Source of the DNA: an uncultured Raoultella sp.
GTDB lineage: Bacteria > Pseudomonadota > Gammaproteobacteria > Enterobacterales > Enterobacteriaceae
Assembly: GCA_900759445.1 (NCBI GenBank)
Contig: CAAEVH010000048.1
Coordinates: forward strand, 124,001-188,000
DNA length: 64,000 nucleotides
Direction of reading: 5' to 3'
Position 1 is the stretch's first letter; every line of letters starts with the position of its first letter. The notes beneath the pieces are model-generated. The model searched no databases. It saw only the letters and a list, made by a program, of their open reading frames with translations, and had not been told where the DNA came from. Shown here in pieces: positions 8,950 to 19,354 of this stretch. The translations under genes were made by a program, and so were the position numbers.

Positions 8950-10119
8950 ATGATCTACATTTCTGCTGTCGGCATGATCAATGCGCTGGGCGACAACTGC
9001 GATGAAATCGCCGCGAATCTGACGCGCGGTGTTGCCCCCGGCATGCGCCCGCGTGCGGGCTGGCTAGAGGGGCAGCCCTCAGCGGTACTCGGCGGCGTGG
9101 ATGCCGTCCTGCCTGCCATTGCCGATGATTTTGCGGCCCACCGATCGCGCAATAACCAGCTGCTGCTGGCGGCGCTGACCCAGATTCGTCCCCAGGTCGA
9201 CGAAGCCATTGCGCGCTTCGGCAGCGACAGAGTCGCGGTGGTGCTTGGCACCAGCACCTCCGGCCTCGACGAAGGTGATATTCACGTGGCGGCCACGCTT
9301 AACGGCGGGGCCAGCGCTGGCTGGCAATATCCGCAGCAGGAGCTGGGCGATCCTTCGCGTTTTCTGAGCCACTGGCTGGCGCTGGACGGCCCGGCGTTCA
9401 CCCTCTCCACCGCCTGCTCCTCCAGCGCCAGGGCCATGATCAGCGGGCGACGGCTGATTGAAGCCGACCTCGCCGACGTCGCGATTGTCGGCGGCGCCGA
9501 TACGCTGAGCCGGATGCCGGTGAACGGTTTTCATAGCCTGGAGTCCCTCTCGGTGACGCGATGCCAGCCTTTTGCCCGCGACCGCTGCGGGATTACGATC
9601 GGTGAAGGGGCGGCGCTGATGCTGTTGACGCGCGAGCCGCAGCCTATCGCACTGCTGGGCGTCGGCGAATCAAGCGATGCGCACCATATTTCGGCCCCGC
9701 ATCCACAGGGCGAAGGCGCCATCCGCGCCATTACCCAGGCGCTTGACGATGCCGGCATCACCGCCGGAGCGGTGGGCTACATCAACCTGCACGGCACCGC
9801 CACGCCGCTTAACGATCGGGTGGAGTCGCAGGTCGTGCAGCAGTTGTTCGGCGACACCGTGCCGTGCAGCTCAACCAAACACCTCACCGGACATACTCTC
9901 GGCGCCGCCGGGATCACCGAAGCGGCAATCGGGATGCTGATTTTGCAGCGTCATTTGCCACTGCCGGCCCAGGATTTCAGCCTCTCGCCGCGCGACCCGG
10001 CGCTGGCGGAGTGCGGTATTATCGCCACGGCGCAGCCTCTTGAACGCCCGGTGATTTTGTCCAACTCATTTGCCTTTGGCGGCAACAACGCCAGCATTTT
10101 GCTCGGGAGAGTTTCATGA
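8950..10119 (+). CDS. apeO: Beta-ketoacyl-ACP synthase (elongating KS)
   Basis: A 389-residue FabF/FabB-type ketosynthase. The catalytic triad is visible: cysteine in STACSSSA, histidine in NLHGTATP and histidine in KHLTGHTLGAAG. In the studied system ApeO is the active ketosynthase and pairs with the chain-length factor ApeC, which should lie outside the left edge. ATG at 8950 is chosen because the thiolase fold begins there; an upstream in-frame extension is lipoprotein sequence in another frame. It overlaps apeP by 4 bases. Confidence 0.83.
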   Translation: MIYISAVGMINALGDNCDEIAANLTRGVAPGMRPRAGWLEGQPSAVLGGVDAVLPAIADDFAAHRSRNNQLLLAALTQIRPQVDEAIARFGSDRVAVVLGTSTSGLDEGDIHVAATLNGGASAGWQYPQQELGDPSRFLSHWLALDGPAFTLSTACSSSARAMISGRRLIEADLADVAIVGGADTLSRMPVNGFHSLESLSVTRCQPFARDRCGITIGEGAALMLLTREPQPIALLGVGESSDAHHISAPHPQGEGAIRAITQALDDAGITAGAVGYINLHGTATPLNDRVESQVVQQLFGDTVPCSSTKHLTGHTLGAAGITEAAIGMLILQRHLPLPAQDFSLSPRDPALAECGIIATAQPLERPVILSNSFAFGGNNASILLGRVS

Positions 10120-10592
10120 GCCATTACCTGGCGCCCGGCGCCTATCTGCCGCACGATGCCCCGATGCTGCTGCTCGAAGAGGTGCTGGAGGTGACCGAGG
10201 AAACGGCCGCCTGCCGCGTGACCGTCGCCTCCGGGGGCGTACTGACGCCGTTTCTTGATGCCAACGGCGATCTGCCGGGCTGGTTTGCGCTGGAGCTGAT
10301 GGCGCAGACCATTGGCGTCTGGTCCGGCTGGCATCGTCAGCAGAAAAACCTGGACAACATCGCCCTCGGTATGGTGCTGGGAGCCAGAGAACTGGTATGC
10401 GCCGCCGGGGTTCTGCCTGCCGGGCATACGTTGACCATCGCAGTCAGCTTATTAATGCAGGATGAACGTTTCGGTAGCTTCGAATGCACCATCTGCTGCG
10501 GGAATGACACGCTGGCAACGGGCCGCATCAACACCTTCCAGCCCACCCAGGAAGAGTTAACGACGCTTTTTAATCAGGGAGAGAAACCATGA
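10116..10592 (+). CDS. apeP: FabA-like 3-hydroxyacyl-ACP dehydratase
   Basis: A 158-residue hot-dog protein beginning SHYLAPGAYLPHDAPMLLLEEV, with the second conserved stretch LPGWFALELMAQTIGVWSG (ALELMAQ helix). It is the partner of ApeI in the heterodimeric dehydratase. It overlaps both neighbours by 4 bases and sits between the ketosynthase and ketoreductase genes, so KS, DH and KR are translationally coupled. Confidence 0.85.
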   Translation: MSHYLAPGAYLPHDAPMLLLEEVLEVTEETAACRVTVASGGVLTPFLDANGDLPGWFALELMAQTIGVWSGWHRQQKNLDNIALGMVLGARELVCAAGVLPAGHTLTIAVSLLMQDERFGSFECTICCGNDTLATGRINTFQPTQEELTTLFNQGEKP

Positions 10593-11320
10593 GTCGTTCC
10601 GTATTAGTGACCGGTGCCAGCAAGGGTATCGGGCGTGCCATCGCCTGCCAGCTGGCGGCCGATGGCTTTATTGTCGGCGTCCATTACCATCGTGACGCAG
10701 AGGGCGCGCAGGAGACGCTGAAGAGCCTCCGCGCCGCCGGGGGAGCAGGCCGGACATTGAGTTTTGATGTCGCCAACCGTGAACAGTGCCGCGAGGTGCT
10801 GGAGCAGGAGATCGCGACTCATGGGCCGTGGTACGGCGTGGTGAGCAATGCCGGCATTACCCGGGATGGCGCCTTCCCGGCGCTCAGCGACAACGACTGG
10901 GATGCGGTGATCCACACCAATCTCGACAGTTTTTATAACGTCATTCAGCCGTGCATCATGCCGATGATCGGCGCCCGTCAGGGCGGACGGATTATCACGC
11001 TCTCTTCGGTGTCAGGAGTCATGGGCAATCGCGGGCAGGTTAACTACAGTGCCGCCAAAGCGGGCATTATCGGCGCGACCAAAGCGCTGGCCATTGAGCT
11101 GGCAAAACGCAAGATCACCGTCAACTGCATTGCCCCTGGGCTGATTGATACCGGGATGATCGCCATGGAAGAGACCGCCCTCAAAGAGGCGATGTCGATC
11201 GTTCCGATGAAACGCATGGGTCAGGCCGAAGAAGTCGCCGGACTCGCCAGCTATTTGATGTCGGATATTGCGGGCTATGTGACGCGTCAGGTGATTTCCA
11301 TCAATGGAGGTATGCTATGA
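10589..11320 (+). CDS. apeQ: 3-ketoacyl-ACP reductase (FabG type)
   Basis: A 243-residue short-chain dehydrogenase. It has the cofactor motif TGASKGIG at residues 8-15, NAG in the middle, a catalytic serine in SSVSG and YSAAKAG for Tyr and Lys. The C-terminal ISINGGML is typical of FabG. It reduces the beta-keto group during polyene elongation using NADPH. Overlaps of 4 bases on both sides fit an operon. Confidence 0.87.
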   Translation: MSRSVLVTGASKGIGRAIACQLAADGFIVGVHYHRDAEGAQETLKSLRAAGGAGRTLSFDVANREQCREVLEQEIATHGPWYGVVSNAGITRDGAFPALSDNDWDAVIHTNLDSFYNVIQPCIMPMIGARQGGRIITLSSVSGVMGNRGQVNYSAAKAGIIGATKALAIELAKRKITVNCIAPGLIDTGMIAMEETALKEAMSIVPMKRMGQAEEVAGLASYLMSDIAGYVTRQVISINGGML

Positions 11321-12546
11321 CTCGTCGCGTCGTCATTACCGGCATGGGCGGCGTCACCGCCTTCGGTGAAAGCTGGCAGGCGGTATCCGCCAGACTACAG
11401 GCCTACGAGAACGCCGTGCGCACAATGCCGGAGTGGCAAATCTATGATGGTCTGCATACGCTACTCGGCGCGCCTGTCGACGATTTCACCCTGCCAGAGC
11501 ACTATACGCGCAAGCGTATTCGCGCCATGGGCCGCGTCTCGCTGATGTCCACCCGCGCCAGCGAACTGGCGCTGGAACAGGCCGGACTGATTGGCGAGGC
11601 GGTTCTCACCAATGGCGAAACCGGTATTGCCTACGGTTCCTCTACCGGCAGCACCGGTCCGGTCAGCGAATTCGCCACCATGCTGACGGAAAAGCATACC
11701 AATAACATCACCGGCACTACCTACGTCCAGATGATGCCGCACACAACCGCAGTGAACACCGGCCTGTTCTTCGGCCTGCGCGGGCGGGTCATTCCCACCT
11801 CCAGCGCCTGCACCTCCGGCAGCCAGGCGATTGGCTATGCCTGGGAGGCGATTCGTCACGGCTATCAGACCATCATGGTGGCCGGCGGCGCTGAAGAGTT
11901 GTGTCCGTCGGAAGCCGCTATTTTCGATACGCTGTTCGCGACCAGCCAGCGTAACGATGAGCCGAAAACCACACCGTCGCCGTTCGATGAAGCCCGTGAC
12001 GGACTGGTGATTGGCGAAGGCGCCGGCACCTTTGTACTGGAAGAGCTGGAGCATGCCAAAGCCCGAGGGGCGACGATTTACGGTGAAATCATCGGCTTCG
12101 CCACCAACTGCGACGCGGCGCATATTACCCAGCCGCAGCGGGAAACCATGCAAATCTGCATGGAGCAATCGCTCAGAATGGCCGGTTTAAGCGCCGAGGA
12201 TATTGGCTATATTTCGGCGCACGGCACGGCGACCGATCGCGGTGATATTGCCGAGAGCCAGGCCAGCGCGGCCGTGTTTGGCGACCGCGTTCCGATCTCT
12301 TCGCTAAAAAGCTATTTTGGCCATACCCTGGGCGCCTGCGGGGCGCTGGAAGCCTGGATGAGCCTGCACATGATGCGGGAGGGTTGGTTTGCCCCTACGC
12401 TCAACCTGCGCCGTCCGGACCCACAGTGCGGCGAGCTGGATTACATTATGGGCGAGAGCCGGCGGATCGACTGCGAATTTATTCAGAGTAATAACTTCGC
12501 CTTCGGTGGGATCAATACGTCAATCATTATTCAGCGCTGGCCCTGA
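11317..12546 (+). CDS. apeR: Second beta-ketoacyl-ACP synthase
   Basis: A 409-residue FabF-like ketosynthase with all three catalytic residues: Cys in SSACTSGSQA, His in SAHGTATD and His in KSYFGHTLGACG. It is therefore an active condensing enzyme and not a chain-length factor. A role in the first condensation on the aryl starter has been proposed for this member. It is the last biosynthetic gene of the cluster; the phosphopantetheinyl transferase gene follows after one base. Confidence 0.83.
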   Translation: MTRRVVITGMGGVTAFGESWQAVSARLQAYENAVRTMPEWQIYDGLHTLLGAPVDDFTLPEHYTRKRIRAMGRVSLMSTRASELALEQAGLIGEAVLTNGETGIAYGSSTGSTGPVSEFATMLTEKHTNNITGTTYVQMMPHTTAVNTGLFFGLRGRVIPTSSACTSGSQAIGYAWEAIRHGYQTIMVAGGAEELCPSEAAIFDTLFATSQRNDEPKTTPSPFDEARDGLVIGEGAGTFVLEELEHAKARGATIYGEIIGFATNCDAAHITQPQRETMQICMEQSLRMAGLSAEDIGYISAHGTATDRGDIAESQASAAVFGDRVPISSLKSYFGHTLGACGALEAWMSLHMMREGWFAPTLNLRRPDPQCGELDYIMGESRRIDCEFIQSNNFAFGGINTSIIIQRWP

Positions 12547-12547
12547 T

Positions 12548-13117
12548 ATGTATCGACTTTTTCTGGGAAAAATCTCGACGTTAAGCACCCGGCCTCTGCC
12601 GCAGAACCTCGCGGCTCAGGCGCCGCAGGGTAGTCGGCGCGCAAGCTGGCTGGCGGGTCGGGTCCTGTTGGCGCAGGCGGTGTCGCCGCTGCCTGAGATT
12701 ATTTACGCTGAACACGGTAAACCGGGGTTCTCCGGCGAGGCGGGGCTGTGGTTTAACCTCAGCCACAGCGGCGATGATATCGCCCTGCTGCTCAGCGATG
12801 AAGGCGAGGTCGGCTGCGATATCGAAGTGATTCGCCCTCGACCGAACTGGCGCAGGCTGGCTAACGCCGTATTCAGTCTCGGGGAGCATGCGGAGGTCGA
12901 AGCGGAGCATCCGGAACGGCAGCTCGACGCCTTCTGGCGTATCTGGACGCGCAAAGAAGCGATGGTTAAGCAGCGCGGAGGCAGCGCCTGGCAGATTGCC
13001 AGCGTCGACAGCACGCGCGGCGCGGCGCTCCCGGTCAGTCAGATTCAGCTTGCCGATCTGAGTCTGGCGGTCTGCACGCCAACGCCGTTTGCGTTGAGGG
13101 CCGACAGGATTCGCTGA
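12548..13117 (+). CDS. 4'-phosphopantetheinyl transferase (Sfp type)
   Basis: A 189-residue PPTase with the metal-binding motif VGCDIE near residue 92 and the WTRKEAMVK motif near residue 135, both typical of the Sfp/AcpT group. It would convert the two cluster ACPs to the holo form. ATG at 12548 starts one base after the apeR stop, so it is probably co-transcribed. Its stop codon is one base from the stop of arnF on the other strand, and no terminator hairpin is visible between them. Confidence 0.8.
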   Translation: MYRLFLGKISTLSTRPLPQNLAAQAPQGSRRASWLAGRVLLAQAVSPLPEIIYAEHGKPGFSGEAGLWFNLSHSGDDIALLLSDEGEVGCDIEVIRPRPNWRRLANAVFSLGEHAEVEAEHPERQLDAFWRIWTRKEAMVKQRGGSAWQIASVDSTRGAALPVSQIQLADLSLAVCTPTPFALRADRIR

Positions 13118-13118
13118 C

Positions 13119-13502
13119 TCAGGCTTTACGCTTCGCCGGCCAGAAGATTGTCAGCACGCCGGCGATGATAATCAGCACCCCCAGCAGGGAACGCCAGTGG
13201 AAAGGCTCATGCCAGCCGGGCAACCAGATGGCGGCGGCCCAGACCAGAATGTAGCTAAGGCTGAGCAGCGCGTAGGCTTTAGCCAGCGGCAGCTGGTGCA
13301 GCGCAAAGTACCAGCAGACCATCGACAGCAGGTAGCCGCTCAGCCCCAGACCCAGGCCGATAGTTCCGGCACGCAGGTGTAGAAGATGATTGAGAAACGC
13401 GAACAGGTCACTCAGCGGCGGCAGCTCAACCATCGCCCCGCGCAGCAGAAGCTGTGCGGCGCTGACCAGCCCGACGCTGAATAACGCCCAGATTAACCCC
13501 AT
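13119..13502 (-). CDS. arnF: 4-amino-4-deoxy-L-arabinose-P-undecaprenol flippase subunit ArnF
   Basis: A 127-residue EamA/SMR-like protein with four membrane helices, ending in a short lysine/arginine tail (WPAKRKA). With ArnE it flips undecaprenyl-phosphate-L-Ara4N to the periplasmic face. It is the last gene of arnBCADTEF. Its ATG shares one base with the arnE stop (TGATG), so the two are translated in a coupled way. Confidence 0.92.
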   Translation of the reverse strand: MGLIWALFSVGLVSAAQLLLRGAMVELPPLSDLFAFLNHLLHLRAGTIGLGLGLSGYLLSMVCWYFALHQLPLAKAYALLSLSYILVWAAAIWLPGWHEPFHWRSLLGVLIIIAGVLTIFWPAKRKA

Positions 13503-13840
13503 CAGACGCTACTCCCGAGCACCACGATGCCAACCACAATCAGCCCTACGCCGACCCAGTGCCGCCGGGCTACCGGCTCGCGCCAGATCCCCCAGGCCGC
13601 TAACGTCACCCAGACAAAATTGAGGCTCAGCATGGGATAGGCCACACTCACCGGAATGGATTGCAGCACGCTCAGCCACAGCAGCATACCGCCGCCGAGC
13701 GCCAGGAGCGCAAGGCCCAGCCAGCCGAGAATATGGCGACCGCGCCGCCGTGATTTAGACGGGCGCGTCGCCTGTTTCTGGCACAGCTGCCCGGCGCAGC
13801 TTAACAGGCTCGCCAGCGCCAGGCAGATCCAGGTACTCAT
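13502..13840 (-). CDS. arnE: 4-amino-4-deoxy-L-arabinose-P-undecaprenol flippase subunit ArnE
   Basis: A 112-residue small multidrug-resistance-like membrane protein with four predicted helices and a basic linker (SKSRRRGR) after the first. It is the partner of ArnF in the flippase. The size and the order arnT-arnE-arnF match other enterobacteria. The start overlaps the end of arnT by 4 bases. Confidence 0.92.
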   Translation of the reverse strand: MSTWICLALASLLSCAGQLCQKQATRPSKSRRRGRHILGWLGLALLALGGGMLLWLSVLQSIPVSVAYPMLSLNFVWVTLAAWGIWREPVARRHWVGVGLIVVGIVVLGSSV

Positions 13841-15492
13841 TGCGGCAGATACTGGAGAAACACAACCCGCTCTAACACATAGCTGCTGTCAGGTTTCGGT
13901 AGCGGTAAATCGGCCATGTTTTCTCCTTTATCCATCAACAGCACCAGCGATACCGGTCCTTCCTGGCGATGCGCTGCCAGCCAGCTGGCAAACTCACTCT
14001 GGCTCACAAAGCCATTCTTCGCATCCGGCCAGTCTAAACCGTACTTCAGTTCGCCCTGCTTGTCATACATGATGATATCGTTGCGCTTGAGTTCCCACGC
14101 CAGACCCGCGGCAATGCCAACGTTGTTGCTCAGCACATAGCGGCTTGGCGCCAGCGATTCACCAATAATATCGACCATGAACTGCGGCTGCTTACTATCA
14201 ATCACCCGGTCAGGAATAGCAAAGCCAATCAGCAGCGCCAGCCCCAGGGGACAGCAGGCGGCTAATGTCCAGCGACGACCGTTATCTTTCATCGCCAGCC
14301 AGCCCATCAGCGCCCAGATGGCAAACGCAATCGCCGCCAGCAGACATTTATACAGCTCGATCTGCGTCCAGACCGGTTTATGCATCACGCCCCACGGCGA
14401 CACCACCAGCACGGCAACCAGGCCAACCAGACCAAAGACAAGGTTGATGAGGCCGTTAATGCGCAGCGCTTTCGCTCCCGCCTTCGCCGCATCCAGCGCA
14501 TAGCGTGCCATCAGAATCGATAGCGGCCCGAAGCACGGCAGAATGTAGGTCGGTAGTTTCCCTTTGGCGATGCTGAAAAACAGGAACGGCATCGCCACCC
14601 AGCCAAGCAGATACAGCGCGCCGCGCACGTCATCGCGCTCGCTCCAGCCGCGCTTCAGCGCCCCGGGCAGCAGCGCCAGCCACGGCAGGCTTCCGGCGAG
14701 CAGGAACGGGATGTAATACCAGAACGGCGCCTTGTGCTGGGCATCTTTTTCAGCAAAGCGTTGAATATGCTCCACCCAGAAGAAATAGCGCCAGAAGTCC
14801 GGTTCGCGTTTAGCGATGGCCAGGCCCCAGGGCAGCACCGTCAGGATACAGACGCCCACCGCCAGCCAGCCGTAGGTCAGCACTTCACGCCAGCGTTTCT
14901 GGGCGATCACCCACGGCAGGACCCCGACAACCGGCACCGCCAGCGCCAGGAAGCCTTTGGTCATCACCCCCATTCCACAGGCCACCCCCAGCAGCGCGTA
15001 GCCGATGAGTTTACCGTTTCGGGTCTGCGCCTGAGCGGCGCCCCAGAAACTGCACATCGCCAGCGCCATCCACAGGGTGATCATCGGGTCCAGCACCGCA
15101 TAGGTGCCAATAGCGTAAACCAGCAGAGCGGTCAGGAAGATCACGGCGGACAGAATCGCCACCCGTTTGTCCTGCCAGATTCGCCATGCCAGCCACGCAA
15201 TCAGCAGCGCGGTGACGCTAATGGAGAATACCGAGCCAAAGCGTACGGCAAAGTTATTGTGACCAAACAACCACTGCCCGATGCTGTTAATCCAGTATCC
15301 GGCAATCGGTTTTTCAAAATAGCGCAGCCCGAGAAAATGCGGCACCACCCAGTCACCGGACGCCAGCATCTCGCGGCTGATCTCCGCATAGCGCGTTTCA
15401 TCAGGCTGCCAGAGCAGGCGGAAATTCAACGGAAGTAGATAATACAGCGCAAATAACACCACTAAAGAGACGCTATAACGAATGCTTTTCAT
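13837..15492 (-). CDS. arnT: Lipid A 4-amino-4-deoxy-L-arabinose transferase
   Basis: A 551-residue GT-C glycosyltransferase (family GT83) with about a dozen membrane helices. The first periplasmic loop holds the conserved acidic region [12 protein letters not shown] near residue 32. It moves L-Ara4N from the undecaprenyl carrier to lipid A phosphates in the periplasm and so lowers binding of polymyxin and cationic peptides. The length is normal. It overlaps arnD and arnE by 4 bases each. Confidence 0.95.
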   Translation of the reverse strand: MKSIRYSVSLVVLFALYYLLPLNFRLLWQPDETRYAEISREMLASGDWVVPHFLGLRYFEKPIAGYWINSIGQWLFGHNNFAVRFGSVFSISVTALLIAWLAWRIWQDKRVAILSAVIFLTALLVYAIGTYAVLDPMITLWMALAMCSFWGAAQAQTRNGKLIGYALLGVACGMGVMTKGFLALAVPVVGVLPWVIAQKRWREVLTYGWLAVGVCILTVLPWGLAIAKREPDFWRYFFWVEHIQRFAEKDAQHKAPFWYYIPFLLAGSLPWLALLPGALKRGWSERDDVRGALYLLGWVAMPFLFFSIAKGKLPTYILPCFGPLSILMARYALDAAKAGAKALRINGLINLVFGLVGLVAVLVVSPWGVMHKPVWTQIELYKCLLAAIAFAIWALMGWLAMKDNGRRWTLAACCPLGLALLIGFAIPDRVIDSKQPQFMVDIIGESLAPSRYVLSNNVGIAAGLAWELKRNDIIMYDKQGELKYGLDWPDAKNGFVSQSEFASWLAAHRQEGPVSLVLLMDKGENMADLPLPKPDSSYVLERVVFLQYLPQ

Positions 15493-16391
15493 ACGTCCTG
15501 ACTCAATAATTGTTCACGCCCAAGCCAGCCTTCCCGGCCAGCCAATTCACCGCGAACCACTTTACCCAGCGGCAGCTCGCTAAAATCTGCGGGCAGCAGT
15601 TGGCTCAGCGGGCAAAACTGGATTTCTTCCTGTGCGGCCATCGTCAGCAGTTCATCAAACTGCCGGGCAAAGGCAATACCTTCTACTTCAGCATGAATGG
15701 TGTAGACCGGCGTACCGCTATCCTGATGAATACAATCCAGAAGATAGCGATTGAAGCCCCCGGCATCGACGCTACTGCCGACCACTTCATCCCAGGTAGG
15801 CAGAGTAACGGGGATCTGCACCGTACCTGTCACCTTATCGCCCAGCAACGGCAGGAAGGGACGCGAGCCCCGGCAGTCGCTGTTGTAGAGGAAATTGAAG
15901 GACTCTTTGGCTTTAATCACCCGCTGATCCGCGCGCCAGCCCGCCACGGCGGAACAGGTGACCGAACGGCCGATGATCCGCTCCAGCTCGAGCAGGCCAC
16001 GTTCGACCTCCAGCGCCAGCCGCTCCTGTGGCCAGACGCCGCTCCATGCCTGCCAGCTGTAATGATCCCAGGCATGCAGACCCACTTCATGCGTCTGCGC
16101 CGTCGCACGGATAACCTCTTCATTACCCGCGCCAATCCGTCGCCCAGGCCAGGCGGTGCCGGCCAGCAAAATATCCCAGCCGTACAGCGAAGCGGCGTTT
16201 GAACGCAGCATCTTCCACAGAAACTTCGGTTTTATCAGGCGCCATAAATGGCGCCCCATATTGTCCGGCCCAACGCTGAAGAAGAAGCTTGCCTGAACCC
16301 CGTGCTGGCCCAGCAGGCTCAACAGGCGCGGTACCCCGTCCCGGGTACCGCGAAAGGTATCGACATCTATGCGTAAGCCGACCTGTTTCAT
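15489..16391 (-). CDS. arnD: 4-deoxy-4-formamido-L-arabinose-phosphoundecaprenol deformylase
   Basis: A 300-residue NodB-type polysaccharide deacetylase homologue starting with [12 protein letters not shown]. The first aspartates and a later H-x3-DHYSW motif (LHAWDHYSW) form the metal and catalytic site. It removes the formyl group from undecaprenyl-P-L-Ara4FN so that the carrier-linked sugar can be flipped. It lies between arnA and arnT with 4-base overlaps. Confidence 0.94.
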   Translation of the reverse strand: MKQVGLRIDVDTFRGTRDGVPRLLSLLGQHGVQASFFFSVGPDNMGRHLWRLIKPKFLWKMLRSNAASLYGWDILLAGTAWPGRRIGAGNEEVIRATAQTHEVGLHAWDHYSWQAWSGVWPQERLALEVERGLLELERIIGRSVTCSAVAGWRADQRVIKAKESFNFLYNSDCRGSRPFLPLLGDKVTGTVQIPVTLPTWDEVVGSSVDAGGFNRYLLDCIHQDSGTPVYTIHAEVEGIAFARQFDELLTMAAQEEIQFCPLSQLLPADFSELPLGKVVRGELAGREGWLGREQLLSQDV

Positions 16392-18373
16392 GATGTCTTA
16401 TCGTCCACCAGCTCAACCGTGCGCAGGAAGAAGTCGAGCGTATGCTCCACGGTTTCTTCCATCGGAACCATCGGCGTCCAGTTCAGGCAGCGCTTCGCGT
16501 TACGAATGCTCGGCTTACGATGCTCCACATCCTGATAGCCCTTACCGTAGTAATCGCTGCTCTCGACGTCGCGGAAACCGGCGAACGGCGGGAAGTTATT
16601 GCGCAGCGGATGACGCTCGAAGCACGCCAGCAGCATCTCCGCCAGCTCTTTGATGCTGGCTTCGTTTTCCGGGTTACCGATGTTGATAATCTGCCCGTCG
16701 CAGCGGCCGTCTTTGTTCTCAATAATGCGGAACAGCGCTTCGATACCGTCGCTAATATCGGTGAAGCAGCGTTTTTGTTTACCGCCTTCGATCAGCTTGA
16801 TCGGCGAACCTTCAACCAGGTTCAGGATCAGCTGAGTAATGGCACGAGAGCTGCCGATACGCGCGGCGTTCAGGTTATCCAGACGCGGTCCCATCCAGTT
16901 AAACGGGCGGAACAGGGTGAAGCGCAGACCGGACTTGTCGCCATAGGCCCAGATAACGCGGTCGAGCAGTTGCTTCGATACCGAGTAAATCCAGCGCTGT
17001 TTGTTGATCGGGCCGACCACCAGGTTTGAGGTGTCTTCATCGAAGTTTTTGTCGGTGCACATGCCGTACACTTCGGAGGTCGACGGGAAGATAATGCGCT
17101 TATCGTATTTCACGCAGTCGCGGATAATCTTCAGGTTCTCTTCGAAGTCCAGCTCGAACACGCGCAGCGGGTTGCGGGTATATTCGATTGGCGTCGCGAT
17201 GGCCACCAGCGGCAGTACCACGTCGCATTTCTTAATGTGGTATTCGATCCACTCGGAGTGAATGCTGATATCGCCTTCAACGAAGTGGAAGCGCGGGTTG
17301 CCGAGGAAACGACTGATCGCGTCCGACCCGATATCCAGGCCATAGATTTCATAGTTGTCGTCGGCGAGCAGGCGCTCGGTCAGGTGGTTGCCGATAAAAC
17401 CGTTCACGCCAAGGATCAGCACGCGGGTACGACGTTTCATCGCCACAACCGGTTTGCTGCTCAGTACCGCACCGGATACCAGCCCCAGCGCCTGCGCCAG
17501 CTGCGTACCCTGCATGTAAACGCCGCGCTCGGTTTGACCGGTTACGATCTCCAGCGCGCCATCCTGACAAGCGACCACCAGCGGAGAGGTCGACATCACC
17601 GTTCCAGGCTTCGCCGCTGCCAGGTCCTGACGCACGCGGGATTTCCAGACGATAAATTTATTCGCACCCACATAGCCAAACGCCCCCGGCCACGGATCGG
17701 AAACCGCGCGGACCAGGTTATGCAGCGTCAGCGCAGGTTTGTCCCAATCGAGACGGCCATCTTCCGGCGTGCGGCGCCCAACGTAGGTGGCCTGGCTTTC
17801 ATCCTGGGCACGAGCCTGGATTTTATCTTCACGAATCGCCGGCAGAGCCTGGTTTAGCAGCTCTGACGCCGCGGCGCACAGCTTGCGATGCAGGCTCAGC
17901 GCGACATCATCAGCGCCGATAGCCACCGTCTGCTGCGCCACGATATCGCCGGCATCCGCACGGCTGACCATGCGATGCAGGGTCACGCCGGTTTCCGTTT
18001 CACCGTTAACCAGCACCCAGTTCAACGGCGCGCGGCCGCGATATTGCGGCAGCAGAGAACCGTGCAGGTTGAAGCCGCCTTTTGGCGCAAGGCTGAGGAT
18101 ATCGTCGCCCAGCATGTTGCGATAGTAGAAAGAGAACAGTACGTCCGGCTTCATGTCGCGGATGCGTTCAATCCACAGCGGGTGGTTAACATCTTCTGGT
18201 GCCCACACCGGGATACCTTGTTCAGCAGCAATACGCGCAACCGAGCCAAAGAAATGGTTTTCGCCAGGGTTATCCGGATGGGTGAAAATAGCGGCGATTT
18301 CATACCCGGAATCCAGCAGAGACTGAATGCCAGCACAACCCATATCGTGATAAGCGAAGACTACAGCTTTCAT
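16388..18373 (-). CDS. arnA: Bifunctional UDP-L-Ara4N formyltransferase / UDP-glucuronate decarboxylase
   Basis: A 661-residue two-domain enzyme. Residues 1 to about 305 are the N-10-formyl-THF-dependent transferase, with [12 protein letters not shown] and the DAGDIV motif. Residues about 316-661 are the NAD-dependent decarboxylase, with the Rossmann motif GVNGFIGNH and the catalytic YSVSKQ segment. It supplies UDP-Ara4O to ArnB and formylates the product. Length and domain order are normal. Confidence 0.96.
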   Translation of the reverse strand: MKAVVFAYHDMGCAGIQSLLDSGYEIAAIFTHPDNPGENHFFGSVARIAAEQGIPVWAPEDVNHPLWIERIRDMKPDVLFSFYYRNMLGDDILSLAPKGGFNLHGSLLPQYRGRAPLNWVLVNGETETGVTLHRMVSRADAGDIVAQQTVAIGADDVALSLHRKLCAAASELLNQALPAIREDKIQARAQDESQATYVGRRTPEDGRLDWDKPALTLHNLVRAVSDPWPGAFGYVGANKFIVWKSRVRQDLAAAKPGTVMSTSPLVVACQDGALEIVTGQTERGVYMQGTQLAQALGLVSGAVLSSKPVVAMKRRTRVLILGVNGFIGNHLTERLLADDNYEIYGLDIGSDAISRFLGNPRFHFVEGDISIHSEWIEYHIKKCDVVLPLVAIATPIEYTRNPLRVFELDFEENLKIIRDCVKYDKRIIFPSTSEVYGMCTDKNFDEDTSNLVVGPINKQRWIYSVSKQLLDRVIWAYGDKSGLRFTLFRPFNWMGPRLDNLNAARIGSSRAITQLILNLVEGSPIKLIEGGKQKRCFTDISDGIEALFRIIENKDGRCDGQIINIGNPENEASIKELAEMLLACFERHPLRNNFPPFAGFRDVESSDYYGKGYQDVEHRKPSIRNAKRCLNWTPMVPMEETVEHTLDFFLRTVELVDDKTS

Positions 18374-19353
18374 GAACGATCTTCCTCTTGAGACGCCGTT
18401 TCCGGCTGACGAACAACACGTTGAATAAAGTAGCGGGGACGGGCGCGGACATCGTTATAGATGCGTCCGATATACTCCCCGAGCAGCCCCATGCCGACAA
18501 ACTGCGCTCCGATGAACATGAACAGTACGGCAAACAGCATGAACACCCCTTCCGCCGCCCACTGCGGGCCAAATACCAGTCGCAGGAACACCAGCAGGAA
18601 GGCGAAAGCGAAGCCCAGCAGGGCAATCACGCTGCCAAAGACGCTAAGCAGACGCAGCGGCGTGGTGGTCAAACAGGTCACCAGGTCGTACATCAGATTA
18701 ATCAGGCGCATAAAGCTGTATTTGGAATCGCCAAATTCACGTTCCGCGTGCATCACCGGGATTTCGACCGCCCGGCGGGCAAAGGTATTTGCCAGAATCG
18801 GGATAAACGTACTGCGCTCATGGCAATTGAGCATCGCGTCAATAATGTGGCGACGATAGGCGCGCAGCATGCAACCGTAGTCCCCCATCGCTTTACCGGT
18901 GGTACGTTGAATCAGGCGGTTGATCATCTTCGACGCGCTTTTGCGGAAGAAGGTATCCTGGCGGTTCTGCCGAACGGTACCGACCACGTCGTAACCTTCG
19001 TCCGCCTTCGCCACCAGGCGCGGGATCTCTTCCGGCGGGTTTTGCAGGTCGGCATCAAGGGTAATAATCAGATCGCCGGTGACATGGCTGAAGCCCGCCA
19101 TAATGGCCGAGTGCTGGCCATAGTTGCGGTTAAGCAACACCGCGACCACATGGCTGCCCTCGGCTTCTGCCGCCTCGGTCAACATACGGGCAGACTCATC
19201 GCTGCTGCCATCGTCGACCAGCAGAATCTCATACTGGCGATCCAGCGTCGCGCAGGCGGCATCCGTACGGCGAATCAGCTCGGGCAGGCTCTCCTGTTCG
19301 TTATAAACCGGAATAACGACCGAGACTTTTTTCACGGGTGGGTAAGTAAACAT
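18370..19353 (-). CDS. arnC: Undecaprenyl-phosphate 4-deoxy-4-formamido-L-arabinose transferase
   Basis: A 327-residue family 2 glycosyltransferase beginning [20 protein letters not shown]. It has VDDGSSD and DADLQNPP for nucleotide and metal binding and two C-terminal membrane helices near residues 235-300. It attaches formylated L-Ara4N to undecaprenyl phosphate on the cytoplasmic face. The internal ATG at 19353 is chosen over a start 17 codons upstream because it matches the E. coli N terminus and leaves one base after the arnB stop. Confidence 0.94.
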   Translation of the reverse strand: MFTYPPVKKVSVVIPVYNEQESLPELIRRTDAACATLDRQYEILLVDDGSSDESARMLTEAAEAEGSHVVAVLLNRNYGQHSAIMAGFSHVTGDLIITLDADLQNPPEEIPRLVAKADEGYDVVGTVRQNRQDTFFRKSASKMINRLIQRTTGKAMGDYGCMLRAYRRHIIDAMLNCHERSTFIPILANTFARRAVEIPVMHAEREFGDSKYSFMRLINLMYDLVTCLTTTPLRLLSVFGSVIALLGFAFAFLLVFLRLVFGPQWAAEGVFMLFAVLFMFIGAQFVGMGLLGEYIGRIYNDVRARPRYFIQRVVRQPETASQEEDRS

Positions 19354-19354
19354 A

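Noticed and set aside
14734..15438. A 234-codon frame antisense to arnT
   Set aside because: It is a His/Gln-rich shadow of arnT.
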